A DNA stretch of 64,000 nucleotides, taken from Stutzerimonas stutzeri (GTDB lineage: Bacteria > Pseudomonadota > Gammaproteobacteria > Pseudomonadales > Pseudomonadaceae). Under the pieces are notes generated by a model that did not search any database, was not told where the DNA came from, and was given only the letters and a program-made list of their open reading frames with translations. A program made the translations under genes and the position numbers. Each line of letters starts with the position of its first letter. The first letter of the stretch is position 1. Shown here in pieces: positions 8,249 through 16,103 of the stretch. The stretch is taken from positions 1-64,000 of the forward strand of contig DGLA01000019.1 in assembly GCA_002387205.1 (NCBI GenBank). The letters are read 5' to 3'.

Positions 8249-10561
8249 CTACGGCAGCCAGCCACGAACCCAATCCATGACCGACTCAGCCGGGGCCGGC
8301 AGACCGCAACCCGGCCCAGGAGCGGGCTCGCTGCCGCGAATGTAGGGCATCTGTACTGCATCAGGACAGTTCTCCGACGAGCCTTCGCCGGTTCGTGCGT
8401 CCACCCATGACATCGATACATTGTCTGGCATCGACATTTGCAGCGGCAATGGGTCGGCACGACGCATGAAATCCGCCCAGACCTGCAGCGCTCCAGTGGC
8501 GCCTGTCAGCGATGTTTTGCCGTTGTCGTCTCGTCCCAACCAGACCACAGCCAGAAGGTCCTGACTGAATCCGGCGAACCAGCTGTCTCGTGAGTCGTTG
8601 GTCGTGCCGGTCTTACCCGCAAGGGTCAGCGAATTAGGCACCTGATTGTAGACAGAGCGACCTGTACCCTCACGCATGACGCGCTGCATGGCGTATTGAG
8701 TCAAATAGATCGCACCGGGATCGAACCGCTGCTCGATCTTGAATGGATAGCGACTAAGGGGCTCCCCATCAGCAGCGACTACGCTACGAATGGCTCTCAA
8801 GGGAGTGTTGAAGCCACCGCTGGCGATCGTCTGGTAAACCCCGGCAACTTCGATCGGGCGCAACCCACCCGCACCCAGCAGCATCGATGGATAAGCCGGC
8901 CAATCTGGCGAAGCCCCCAGGCGAGCCAGCGTTTTGAGTACCTCGGGCACACCGAGGTCCAGGCCTAGCCGCGCGGTGGACAGGTTGTAGGAATTGGCCA
9001 GAGCCTGATAGAGGAACACTGATCCGTGAGCCGTTCGCCCGTAGTTCTGCGGCTTCCAGACCTTACCATCCGCACCCTTTACCGAGAACGGCTGGTCCTC
9101 CAGCAGGCTCGTCAAGGTGTATTGGCTTGGTCGTTCCAGCGCTGCAAGATAGATCGCCGGCTTGATCAAGGAGCCAATCGGCCGCGAGGCATCCAAAGCG
9201 CGGTTGAAGCCGGCGAACCCGGGATGCCGGCTGCCCAGCATCGCCTGAAGTTCGCCGGTTTCAGGATTGGTGACGAGCATGGCGCCCTCGACGCCCTCGG
9301 CCGCCTTGCCCAGACGCTGCAGCGTTTGCGTCATGGCCTTCTCGGCCTTGGACTGCACGATCGGGTCAAAGCTGGTGAAGACTCGCAGGCCTTCCTCGGT
9401 CAGGTCCTCGTCACGGTAGTCTTCGCGCAACTGGCGCTTCACCAGATCGAGAAACGCGGGATAAGAACTGTTGGCCAGGCTGCCACGCTGGGTCACCCCA
9501 AGGGGCGCCTGTTTCGCCTGGGCTGCCTCCTCCGCGCTGACGACCTGCTGCTCCGCCAGCAGATCGATGACCAGATTGCGTCGCTCCAGGGCGCGTTCGG
9601 GGTGGCGCCGAGGATTGTAATAGGTAGGCCCTTTGACCATGCCGACCAGCAGCGCAACATGTTGAAGCTTGAGCTCTGCAAGCGGCCGTCCAAAAAAGTA
9701 CTGACTGGCCAAGCCGAAGCCGTGAATGGCGCGGCGACCATCCTGACCGAGAAAGACTTCGTTCAGGTAAGCCTCAAGTATCTCCGGCTTGTCGTAATGC
9801 AGTTCCAGCAGCACGGCCATCATGGCTTCGGTGGCCTTGCGGCTCAGGCTGCGCTCGTTGGTCAGATAGAAGTTCTTGACCAGTTGCTGAGTCAGCGTGC
9901 TTCCTCCCTGGCGCACCTCACCGGCCGTCAGGTTGACCCATACAGCACGCGCAATGGATTTGGGCGACACGCCGAAATGATTGAAAAACTCCCGGTCTTC
10001 CACGGCCACCAATGTCTCGACCAGATAAGGCGGCACCTGATCAAGCTTGATCAGGATGCGGTCTTCGTTATGCGCCGGATATAGACCGCCCACCACAAGC
10101 GGCTCCAGCCGCGCCACTGGCAAATCGCCGCCGTCCATGCGCGCAAGCCCCGCTACGAAATCACCGGAGAATCGAACACGGATCCGCTGCGAATCTTCCA
10201 CCCCCTCGTAAAACCGGAATCCGCGTGTGTGCATTTCGACGGCATTACTGGCGACCGATACGGTACCGGGGCCGCTCAAAGACTTTTCCCGTCGGTATCC
10301 CAGCGCATCGAGCTCGGTAAGGAAATCCTCCTTGTCGAGCTTTTGCCCGACAAACAGCTCCAGCGGCCGGGCATAGACCGTTGCCGGGATAGTCCAGCGC
10401 TTGCCGGAGAACTTCTCCTGAACCACTGCATCGAGATAGATGGCCACGCCGGCAATAATCACCAGAGCGACGACGGACAGTTTGAGGATCCAGCCCAACC
10501 AGGGCCGAGAGGCCGAGGAACGGCGTTTGGAGCGGGAGCGAGAAGAGCGTGATTTAGTCAT
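8249..10561 (-). CDS. mrcB: Penicillin-binding protein 1b, bifunctional peptidoglycan transglycosylase-transpeptidase
   Basis: This class A PBP polymerises and cross-links peptidoglycan from lipid II at the outer face of the inner membrane. The 770 residues contain a basic cytoplasmic tail, one membrane helix (about residues 25-48), and a UB2H-like region. The GT51 transglycosylase follows (EDREFFNHFG, GGSTLTQQLVKN). The transpeptidase has SLIK, SYN and KTGT motifs. Length and start match the Pseudomonas protein. No Shine-Dalgarno precedes the ATG; instead a TATAAT hexamer ends 8 bases upstream. Confidence 0.96.
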   Translation of the reverse strand: MTKSRSSRSRSKRRSSASRPWLGWILKLSVVALVIIAGVAIYLDAVVQEKFSGKRWTIPATVYARPLELFVGQKLDKEDFLTELDALGYRREKSLSGPGTVSVASNAVEMHTRGFRFYEGVEDSQRIRVRFSGDFVAGLARMDGGDLPVARLEPLVVGGLYPAHNEDRILIKLDQVPPYLVETLVAVEDREFFNHFGVSPKSIARAVWVNLTAGEVRQGGSTLTQQLVKNFYLTNERSLSRKATEAMMAVLLELHYDKPEILEAYLNEVFLGQDGRRAIHGFGLASQYFFGRPLAELKLQHVALLVGMVKGPTYYNPRRHPERALERRNLVIDLLAEQQVVSAEEAAQAKQAPLGVTQRGSLANSSYPAFLDLVKRQLREDYRDEDLTEEGLRVFTSFDPIVQSKAEKAMTQTLQRLGKAAEGVEGAMLVTNPETGELQAMLGSRHPGFAGFNRALDASRPIGSLIKPAIYLAALERPSQYTLTSLLEDQPFSVKGADGKVWKPQNYGRTAHGSVFLYQALANSYNLSTARLGLDLGVPEVLKTLARLGASPDWPAYPSMLLGAGGLRPIEVAGVYQTIASGGFNTPLRAIRSVVAADGEPLSRYPFKIEQRFDPGAIYLTQYAMQRVMREGTGRSVYNQVPNSLTLAGKTGTTNDSRDSWFAGFSQDLLAVVWLGRDDNGKTSLTGATGALQVWADFMRRADPLPLQMSMPDNVSMSWVDARTGEGSSENCPDAVQMPYIRGSEPAPGPGCGLPAPAESVMDWVRGWLP

Positions 10562-10569
10562 GGCGGCGG

Positions 10570-10575
10570 ATTATA
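10570..10575 (-). promoter_or_regulatory. Possible -10 element of mrcB, very close to the start codon
   Basis: On the minus strand a perfect TATAAT lies only eight bases before the mrcB ATG (10561). If used, transcription would begin at or almost at the start codon, giving a leaderless mRNA. No strong -35 is seen at the right distance, so this is tentative. Confidence 0.35.
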
Positions 10576-10613
10576 CGCACTTTGATTTACCACGAAGACG
10601 GCCTCTTGGCGGT

Positions 10614-10641
10614 TTGCAGGGCTCCCCTGGATGGCCATAAT
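10614..10641 (+). promoter_or_regulatory. Candidate sigma-70 promoter of the APH/AAA protein gene
   Basis: TTGCAG (10614-10619) and CATAAT (10636-10641) are separated by 16 bases and lie about 78 bases before the start of the following gene, in the divergent region shared with mrcB. Confidence 0.5.
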
Positions 10642-10718
10642 GGATCGCTTTCTGACTGTGTGAACTGTATCGCGAAGTCGTCCACACGCTCCGCCAACGA
10701 ATCTAAAAAGGAATGACC

Positions 10719-12275
10719 GTGAGCCAAGCATTGATCGCCGCGCTGCAGAATCCGGCCCTGTACCCTCATCCGGTCGATGGCTTCCGGATTATCGAGACCC
10801 ATATCTCTTGGGTCATCCTGACTGGCACCTACGCTTACAAGATGAAGAAACCGGTGGACTTCGGTTTTCTCAACTTTACCGACCTGGCCGCCCGCAAGCA
10901 TTACTGTGAGGAGGAGCTGCGCCTGAATCAGCGCATGGCACCAGACCTCTACCTCCAGGTCCTGCCCGTTACCGGCAGTGTCGAGAAGCCTGAAATCGAC
11001 GGCAGCGGCGAACCGATCGAATACCTGCTTAAAATGCGTGAATTCCCGCAAACCCAACTGATGGCCGAGGTGCAGGCGCGCGGTGAGCTGACTGACAGTC
11101 ATATCGATGCACTTGCGGCGCAGATCGCAAGCTTCCACATGAGCATTCCCCAAGTGGCTGCCGACCATCCGCTGAACAGTGCCGAAGCGATCGTTGCGCC
11201 AATGCGGCAGAATTTCGAGCAGATTCGTCCGTTGCTGAGCGAACAAGCCGACCTGCAGCAGCTCGACGCCATGATGGACTGGACCGAAACGAGCATCACG
11301 CGGCTGCAGCCATTGCTCGAGCAACGCAGCCAGCAAGGATTCATTCGTGAATGTCATGGCGATCTGCATTTGGGCAACGCCACCCTAATAGACGACAAGG
11401 TCGTGCTGTTCGACTGCATCGAGTTCAACGAGCCATTTCGCTTGATCGACATTGCGTCCGATGCCGCTTTTCTGGCGATGGACCTGGAAGACCGTGGGCT
11501 GAAATGCCAGGCCCGACGCTTCATTAACGGCTGGCTGGAACGCACCGGTGACTATGCGGCCCTCGAGCTGCTACACCTGTACAAGGCCTACCGGGCATTG
11601 GTTCGCGCCAAGGTAAGCCTGTTCCGCCTGCATCAGGAGCAGGACGCCGTTCAGCGCCGGGTCATCCTGCGCCAATACCGCAGCTATGCGAACCTGGCCG
11701 AAAGCTACAGCGCAATTCCCTCGCGCTTCCTGGCCATTACTCACGGCGTATCAGCGGTTGGAAAGAGCCAGGTCGCCTTGCGATTGGTGGAGGCGCTGGG
11801 CGTCATCCGACTGCGCTCGGATGTTGAGCGTAAGCGACTCTTCGCTGAACAACCTGGTAGCAGCGAACCGGATGCCGGGCTATACGGCGTCGAAGCGACC
11901 GACATGACCTATCAGCAGTTGCATGGCCTCGCGAGCAGGGCACTCAACGCAGGATTTTCCGTGGTGATCGACGCCACCTACCTCAAGCGGCACCATCGGG
12001 AGGCAGCCTGGCAAGTCGCGGAATCCACCGGTGTTCCCTTCCTGATCATAGACTGCCAGGCTCCGGAAGCAGTCATAGCGCAATGGCTCCAGCAGCGGCA
12101 GGCGGAAGGCGGCGACCCCTCTGACGCGACGCTGGAAGTGGTCAAGGCACAGCAGCTTTCGCGCGAACCTCTGACCGACAGCGAAACACTCCTCAGCCGA
12201 CGGGTCGACACTCCGGACGCAGCGAGCCTCGATCAATTGCTAAGCGCCATCCGTCAACGCCTGCCAGGCCTTTGA
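10719..12275 (+). CDS. Two-domain kinase-like protein: aminoglycoside phosphotransferase fold plus AAA-type P-loop domain
   Basis: The N-terminal about 330 residues resemble the aminoglycoside phosphotransferase/small-molecule kinase fold, with catalytic loop HGDLHLGN (His213) and a metal-binding DCIEFN motif. The C-terminal 170 residues form a P-loop NTPase of the AAA_33 type with Walker A GVSAVGKS (343-350). The substrate is unknown, and it should not be read as antibiotic resistance. The frame opens with ATG at 10713, but AAAAGGA abuts that codon, so GTG at 10719 (6-base spacing) is the better start. It is divergent from mrcB, as I recall for PA4701. Confidence 0.85.
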   Translation: MSQALIAALQNPALYPHPVDGFRIIETHISWVILTGTYAYKMKKPVDFGFLNFTDLAARKHYCEEELRLNQRMAPDLYLQVLPVTGSVEKPEIDGSGEPIEYLLKMREFPQTQLMAEVQARGELTDSHIDALAAQIASFHMSIPQVAADHPLNSAEAIVAPMRQNFEQIRPLLSEQADLQQLDAMMDWTETSITRLQPLLEQRSQQGFIRECHGDLHLGNATLIDDKVVLFDCIEFNEPFRLIDIASDAAFLAMDLEDRGLKCQARRFINGWLERTGDYAALELLHLYKAYRALVRAKVSLFRLHQEQDAVQRRVILRQYRSYANLAESYSAIPSRFLAITHGVSAVGKSQVALRLVEALGVIRLRSDVERKRLFAEQPGSSEPDAGLYGVEATDMTYQQLHGLASRALNAGFSVVIDATYLKRHHREAAWQVAESTGVPFLIIDCQAPEAVIAQWLQQRQAEGGDPSDATLEVVKAQQLSREPLTDSETLLSRRVDTPDAASLDQLLSAIRQRLPGL

Positions 12276-12314
12276 GCAACTTGGCGGCTAACGCGAACAA
12301 GCCCACCGTTAACG

Positions 12315-12350
12315 AAAAGCACCGCGGCGGGCAGTATCCGCCGGTGCTTC
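12315..12350 (+). terminator. Hairpin after the APH/AAA gene, possible terminator
   Basis: The arms AAGCACCG ... CGGTGCTT, extended by CGGCGG/CCGCC with a 2-base bulge, form a stable stem about 45 bases after the stop codon. The following bases are only weakly T-rich (CTATACTCT), so termination is uncertain. Confidence 0.4.
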
Positions 12351-12427
12351 TATACTCTGGCAGGACTGACCAGGGAAGTTGACCATGCCAGATTGCGCCC
12401 TACCGCCCTCCTTGCCGGACCATTGTC

Positions 12428-13180
12428 ATGGATGACAGCGTCAGGCTGTTCTCGGAACGCGCCCATGCGTACGCTCAGTTCCGGCCTACCTATCCTGCCG
12501 GCCTCTTCGCCTGGCTCGCCAAGCTGTCCAGCCACACCCGATGCGCGCTCGATATTGCCGCCGGCAGCGGGCAGGCCTCGCGTCCTCTGCTTGCCCACTT
12601 CGACCGGGTGCTGGCCTGCGACGCCAGCCCAGAACAGTTGAACAGCAGCATCGAGTGGCGAACCGTCCAGCGCTTTGCAGCCAAAGCGGAGCGGCTTCCG
12701 CTGCGGGACAATACGGTAGACCTGGTCGTGGTTGCCCAGGCGCTGCACTGGTTCGCGACACCGGACTTCTTCAAGGAGACCAGACGAATCTTGCGGCCCG
12801 GCGGGCTGTTCTGCGCGTGGTGCTATAGCCTGCTGACCATTGATCCGGCGCTCGACATGATTATCCAGCGACTGCACGGAGAGACACTAGCGGGCTACTG
12901 GCCTCGGGGACGCGCCAGCGTTGATGCCGGCTATGCCGATATAGAAGCGCCATTCGAGCGGCTCGTTACGCCAGTGTTTTTCATCGAAACGCAGTGGGAC
13001 CTGCATCAGCTTCTTGGTTACCTGCGCACTTGGTCTGCGGTAGCCCAGTGGCAAAACAAGCACGGCAAAGACCCGGTGCAGGAGCTCGCCCCCCTGTTAG
13101 CACAGCAGTGGGACAACTCTGAGCAGAAACGCAGAGTGCGCTGGCCCCTGCATCTTCTCGCAGGCTTCCCGGGCCGATAG
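12428..13180 (+). CDS. Class I SAM-dependent methyltransferase
   Basis: The 250-residue cytoplasmic protein has methyltransferase motif I ALDIAAGSGQASRPL (about residues 38-52), followed by an acidic residue after the second strand and the post-motif DLVVVAQALHWF typical of the Methyltransf_11 group. The substrate cannot be told from sequence. The ATG at 12428 has no clear Shine-Dalgarno, so the start is less certain. It is followed after eight bases by the TfoX-domain gene, probably in the same transcript. Confidence 0.85.
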   Translation: MDDSVRLFSERAHAYAQFRPTYPAGLFAWLAKLSSHTRCALDIAAGSGQASRPLLAHFDRVLACDASPEQLNSSIEWRTVQRFAAKAERLPLRDNTVDLVVVAQALHWFATPDFFKETRRILRPGGLFCAWCYSLLTIDPALDMIIQRLHGETLAGYWPRGRASVDAGYADIEAPFERLVTPVFFIETQWDLHQLLGYLRTWSAVAQWQNKHGKDPVQELAPLLAQQWDNSEQKRRVRWPLHLLAGFPGR

Positions 13181-13188
13181 GTACCCCT

Positions 13189-13461
13189 ATGCACGACGAG
13201 CTGTTGACCCTGAAGAACCTTGGCAAGACGTCCGCGCAGTGGCTCCACGCCTCGGGCATCCATACCTTGGATGACCTCCGCAAACTGGGCGCAGTCAGCG
13301 CATACCACGCAGTCAAATCACGAGGGTTCGGGGCATCGCGCGTATTGCTCTATGCAATTGAGGGGGCGCTTCGCGACATTAACTGGAAGGATCTGCCCGA
13401 CACGCTGAAGCGCGAGCTGAATCAGCATCTGGATAGTCTTCCTTCGCGCAACAAGAGCTAG
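13189..13461 (+). CDS. TfoX/Sxy C-terminal domain protein
   Basis: This 90-residue protein consists only of the helix-hairpin-helix-like TfoX C-terminal domain (LKNLGKTSAQWLHASGIHTLDDLRKLGAVSAY ... WKDLP). It lacks the N-terminal domain that full-length competence regulators such as Sxy/TfoX carry. Stand-alone versions are common; their function is not established, and a competence role is not implied. It lies 8 bases behind the methyltransferase gene. Confidence 0.85.
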   Translation: MHDELLTLKNLGKTSAQWLHASGIHTLDDLRKLGAVSAYHAVKSRGFGASRVLLYAIEGALRDINWKDLPDTLKRELNQHLDSLPSRNKS

Positions 13462-13567
13462 CTCACAACCTCTAAGCAGCCCGATTTACTCGTGAAGTCC
13501 CCGGGCTTATTGTGAGCGGGCACATCGCTTAGCCGTCTGTCAGCTCGCTTGATCAAGGATTGCCGTC

Positions 13568-14365
13568 ATGTATTTACTCGGGGAACAACCGGCCTATGCC
13601 GACCACTTGATCAACCGCCTCCAGGGGATCCCCGCCCAGCTCCTTGAAGGACTTGCACCGTGCGCAGAGCTGATCGAAATGAAAGGGTCAGATGACCTTG
13701 GCCGTGAGTTGCCGGAGCAACAGTTGTTCATCATCGAAAGCGGCCTGCTACATGCACTGGTGGATGAGCGACCGCTCTTCTACATGCAGGAAGGCGACCT
13801 GCTTGGGCTGCGCCAGGGCATAGAGCTACCCGCGTGTCGGTATCGAAGCGACGAATCGGTTCGCCTGCTCCCCTATTCCCGCCCTGCGGTTTTTCAGCAT
13901 ATTCATGACGACCCGCGGCGTCAGGAGCTTTTCACCCAGTACTTGATTGGCCAGACCGCATTGTTATCGGACGCCCTGGCACGCCTGAAACAGCCTGAAA
14001 TTCACCCAACTACAGGTTTCCAGCACTTTGCCCCGGGAGAGGAACTGATTCGCCAGGGTGAAGACGCCGACAACGTGTTCATCATCATCGAGGGACACGC
14101 AGAGGCGATAGTAGACGGACAGAAGGTTGGCGACGTGCAACGTGACGAGATCTTCGGTGCCATGGCGGTCTTCACGCGGGAAAAGCGCAGCGCCACGGTT
14201 ATCGCGACCGCTCCCTGTACGGTGATGGTGATCCCCAAGGACCAATTTCTCGGGCTTATGCAGAGCAATCCCAAGATCGCCCATAGCCTGATAGAAAGTA
14301 TGGCCAGGCGAATCGATCTTCTTAACAAGGAGGTCACCCAGCTACGCTTGCCACTGACTGCTTGA
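13568..14365 (+). CDS. cbpA: CbpA-like cyclic-nucleotide-binding protein
   Basis: The 265-residue protein has a C-terminal cyclic-nucleotide-binding domain (about residues 150-260: FAPGEELIRQGEDADNVFII ... KRSATV) and a more divergent N-terminal half that may be a second, degenerate copy of the fold. It sits in the position of P. aeruginosa CbpA, a polar cAMP-binding protein, before prrF. In the phosphate-binding cassette the arginine is kept (Arg207), but the glutamate that normally follows glycine is alanine (Gly197-Ala198). No DNA-binding helix-turn-helix is visible. The start is ATG with AAGGA upstream. Confidence 0.85.
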   Translation: MYLLGEQPAYADHLINRLQGIPAQLLEGLAPCAELIEMKGSDDLGRELPEQQLFIIESGLLHALVDERPLFYMQEGDLLGLRQGIELPACRYRSDESVRLLPYSRPAVFQHIHDDPRRQELFTQYLIGQTALLSDALARLKQPEIHPTTGFQHFAPGEELIRQGEDADNVFIIIEGHAEAIVDGQKVGDVQRDEIFGAMAVFTREKRSATVIATAPCTVMVIPKDQFLGLMQSNPKIAHSLIESMARRIDLLNKEVTQLRLPLTA

Positions 14366-14417
14366 TAAGCACCCCAGCGCAAGGGAGACGGAAAGCAAAT
14401 TTATTCTCGATTGCCTG

Positions 14418-14446
14418 TTGACTACGTAATGAGAATTGTTATTATT
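14418..14446 (+). promoter_or_regulatory. Promoter of prrF with overlapping Fur box
   Basis: TTGACT (-35, 14418-14423) and TATTAT (-10, 14440-14445) are 16 bases apart. The 19 bases 14425-14443 match the Fur consensus at 13 of 19 positions and fill the gap between the two elements. Iron-loaded Fur should therefore block transcription, with release under iron starvation. Confidence 0.8.
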
Positions 14447-14451
14447 ACCAC

Positions 14452-14565
14452 AACTGGTCGCGAGATCAGTTGGGTAAACTGGAAGGCCAGGCAGTCGGGC
14501 TTTCAGGTTATCTCCTCATCAGGCTAATCACGGTTTTGACCCGGCTCTTGCCGGGTCTTTTTTTT
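14452..14565 (+). ncRNA. prrF: PrrF iron-responsive small RNA
   Basis: This sRNA of about 114 bases is made in iron starvation and, with Hfq, represses mRNAs of iron-rich proteins (sodB, TCA-cycle enzymes) to spare iron. The PrrF core is recognisable: ACTGGTCGCGAGATCAGTT at the 5' end, then TTATCTCCTCATCAGGCTAA and ATCACGGTTTTGACC before the terminator. The 5' end is placed 7 bases after the -10. Only one copy lies here, whereas P. aeruginosa has two in tandem at this locus. The ChaN/PhuW-like gene is convergent. Confidence 0.92.
14538..14565 (+). terminator. Rho-independent terminator of prrF
   Basis: A perfect 8-bp stem, GACCCGGC/GCCGGGTC with loop TCTT, is followed directly by eight T residues. 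It forms the 3' end of PrrF and so is also the expected Hfq-binding U tail. Confidence 0.92.
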
Positions 14566-14597
14566 GCCTGCAATAGAGCGCTGGCGGAGCCCGGCGC

Positions 14598-15482
14598 TCA
14601 GCGCGACGGCTGGCGAAACCTTGCGCAGAAATCTTCCTCTGGCTGAGCCGGGGTGAACCAGACATAGTCAGCCCTGTCATCGCCTACGCGCCCCCCCACC
14701 TCAGCGAGCATCAAGACGAGCACCGCCGGTTTATCCCGACTGCCTTGAAGATGGAGCGGCACGCCAAGGTCACGCCTGACGTGAAAGCCGCCAGCAAGCA
14801 GTATCGCCGGCTCGGGTGCAGCCTCGAGCCGGTCCGCCATTCGCCGATCACGTTGCTGCTGGACAGCCAGCATCGCCGGCAACTGCGACTCCGGCAACAT
14901 CCCGCAATGCGACTCGCGGATCTGCCGGGCCAAGGCTTCCGTCACGTGCCGCTCCGCCGCCAGCCCGCTCGGCCGTGGCTGGCGACGATAGATGTCGGCT
15001 ATCTCATTGCGATCGAGGTTTGCCTGCAGCAACGGTGCGGGTTGTGCCAGGCTGTACTCCACCAGAGGTCCGTACAGCTCCCAGGGCCAACCCTCCTGCC
15101 ATGCTAGCGAGGCAGGCAGATCATCGGGACGCTCGCCTCGTGCAAACGCCAACTGAATCTCAGTGACCTTTGACTGCTGGTCCGGATTGATCATCTCCAG
15201 CAATACGCTGCCTTGAGGTCGTTGCTGCGCCAGGGCTTGCAGCAACCAGAGCTGTAAGGCGTGGTGATCCGGGTTGTCGTGACGCTCGCCAACCAGAACC
15301 CGATCAGCGTTGGCCAACCTCGCTACCAGATCTTGGGGGGAAATATGCTCGCCACTGCTCAGCTCGATGATTTCGCCCAGATCCGCATGCTCACGCCCCT
15401 CCGGGCTCTGCCAGTCAGGCAAGGGCGGGAGAGCCTGGCAAGCGGTCAGCAATGTCATAACCAGCAAACGCAGCAATCGCAT
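14598..15482 (-). CDS. ChaN/PhuW-type heme-binding lipoprotein
   Basis: The 294-residue lipoprotein has lipobox LTAC (Cys about residue 15) and the ChaN (DUF399) domain, including DRVLVGERHDNPDHH near residue 60 and MLAVQQQRDRRMAD. ChaN proteins are iron-regulated lipoproteins that bind cofacial heme pairs. In P. aeruginosa the gene at this spot is phuW of the heme-uptake locus, as I recall. Here the remaining phu genes (receptor, ABC transporter, PhuS) do not follow. The ATG at 15482 has GAGG upstream. It is convergent with prrF. Confidence 0.85.
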   Translation of the reverse strand: MRLLRLLVMTLLTACQALPPLPDWQSPEGREHADLGEIIELSSGEHISPQDLVARLANADRVLVGERHDNPDHHALQLWLLQALAQQRPQGSVLLEMINPDQQSKVTEIQLAFARGERPDDLPASLAWQEGWPWELYGPLVEYSLAQPAPLLQANLDRNEIADIYRRQPRPSGLAAERHVTEALARQIRESHCGMLPESQLPAMLAVQQQRDRRMADRLEAAPEPAILLAGGFHVRRDLGVPLHLQGSRDKPAVLVLMLAEVGGRVGDDRADYVWFTPAQPEEDFCARFRQPSR

Positions 15483-15710
15483 CGATCATCCTCGGCAAGT
15501 GGCGGTAGGATCCAGGGCTGGCGACCCTGTCCATGAATTTTGAATCGAAGACAAGCCAATGTGGCCTGCAAACTTCCCGCAACGAGGCTCATCTTCACTC
15601 AGCCCGAGCCGATTGCAACAGTGAATCGCCATAACACCAGGCGCGGCCACCCACCTGTAGCACCGGAGCATCACCAGCGCATAATGACTGCCTACCGAGG
15701 AAGATCGATA

Positions 15711-16031
15711 ATGAGATTGTGCGCCACGACTGATCTTGCCGAAGGCCAGTGCAAAGGATTCGAGCAACAGGGACAGCGCCTTCTTGCTGTACGCAGGGAC
15801 GGTGTCGTGCACGTCTACGAAAATCGTTGCCCACATCGAGGCGTGCCACTGGAGTGGATACCGGACCAGTTCCTGGACAGCAGCGGCAGCCTCATCCAGT
15901 GCGCCACCCATGGCGCGCTATTTCTGATCGACAGCGGAGAATGCGTGTCCGGCCCCTGTGCCGGCGAAGCGCTAAGAGCCCATCCCTGCACCGAGCGCGA
16001 CGGCAGCATATGGTTGCAAATCGCGACCTAG
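15711..16031 (+). CDS. Small Rieske [2Fe-2S] protein
   Basis: The 107-residue soluble protein is a single Rieske domain with both ligand pairs, CPHRG (Cys40, His42) and CATHG (Cys64, His67). It has no signal peptide. Such stand-alone domains resemble the small ferredoxin subunits of nitrite reductase or ring-hydroxylating oxygenases, but no oxygenase or reductase is adjacent, so the electron-transfer partner is unknown. I start at the ATG at 15711, preceded by GAGGAA; upstream in-frame residues look non-coding. Confidence 0.85.
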   Translation: MRLCATTDLAEGQCKGFEQQGQRLLAVRRDGVVHVYENRCPHRGVPLEWIPDQFLDSSGSLIQCATHGALFLIDSGECVSGPCAGEALRAHPCTERDGSIWLQIAT

Positions 16032-16103
16032 TGCGACCCTGTACGCAAGCGACGCCTGGCTGTGTTCGGTATCATGCCGCCCATCGCTACCTGTGAGATG
16101 ACC

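Noticed and set aside
13511..13525. Possible Vfr/CRP site (TGTGA ... CACA) upstream of cbpA
   Set aside because: The half-sites are 4 bases apart instead of 6, so it does not fit the CRP-type dimer.
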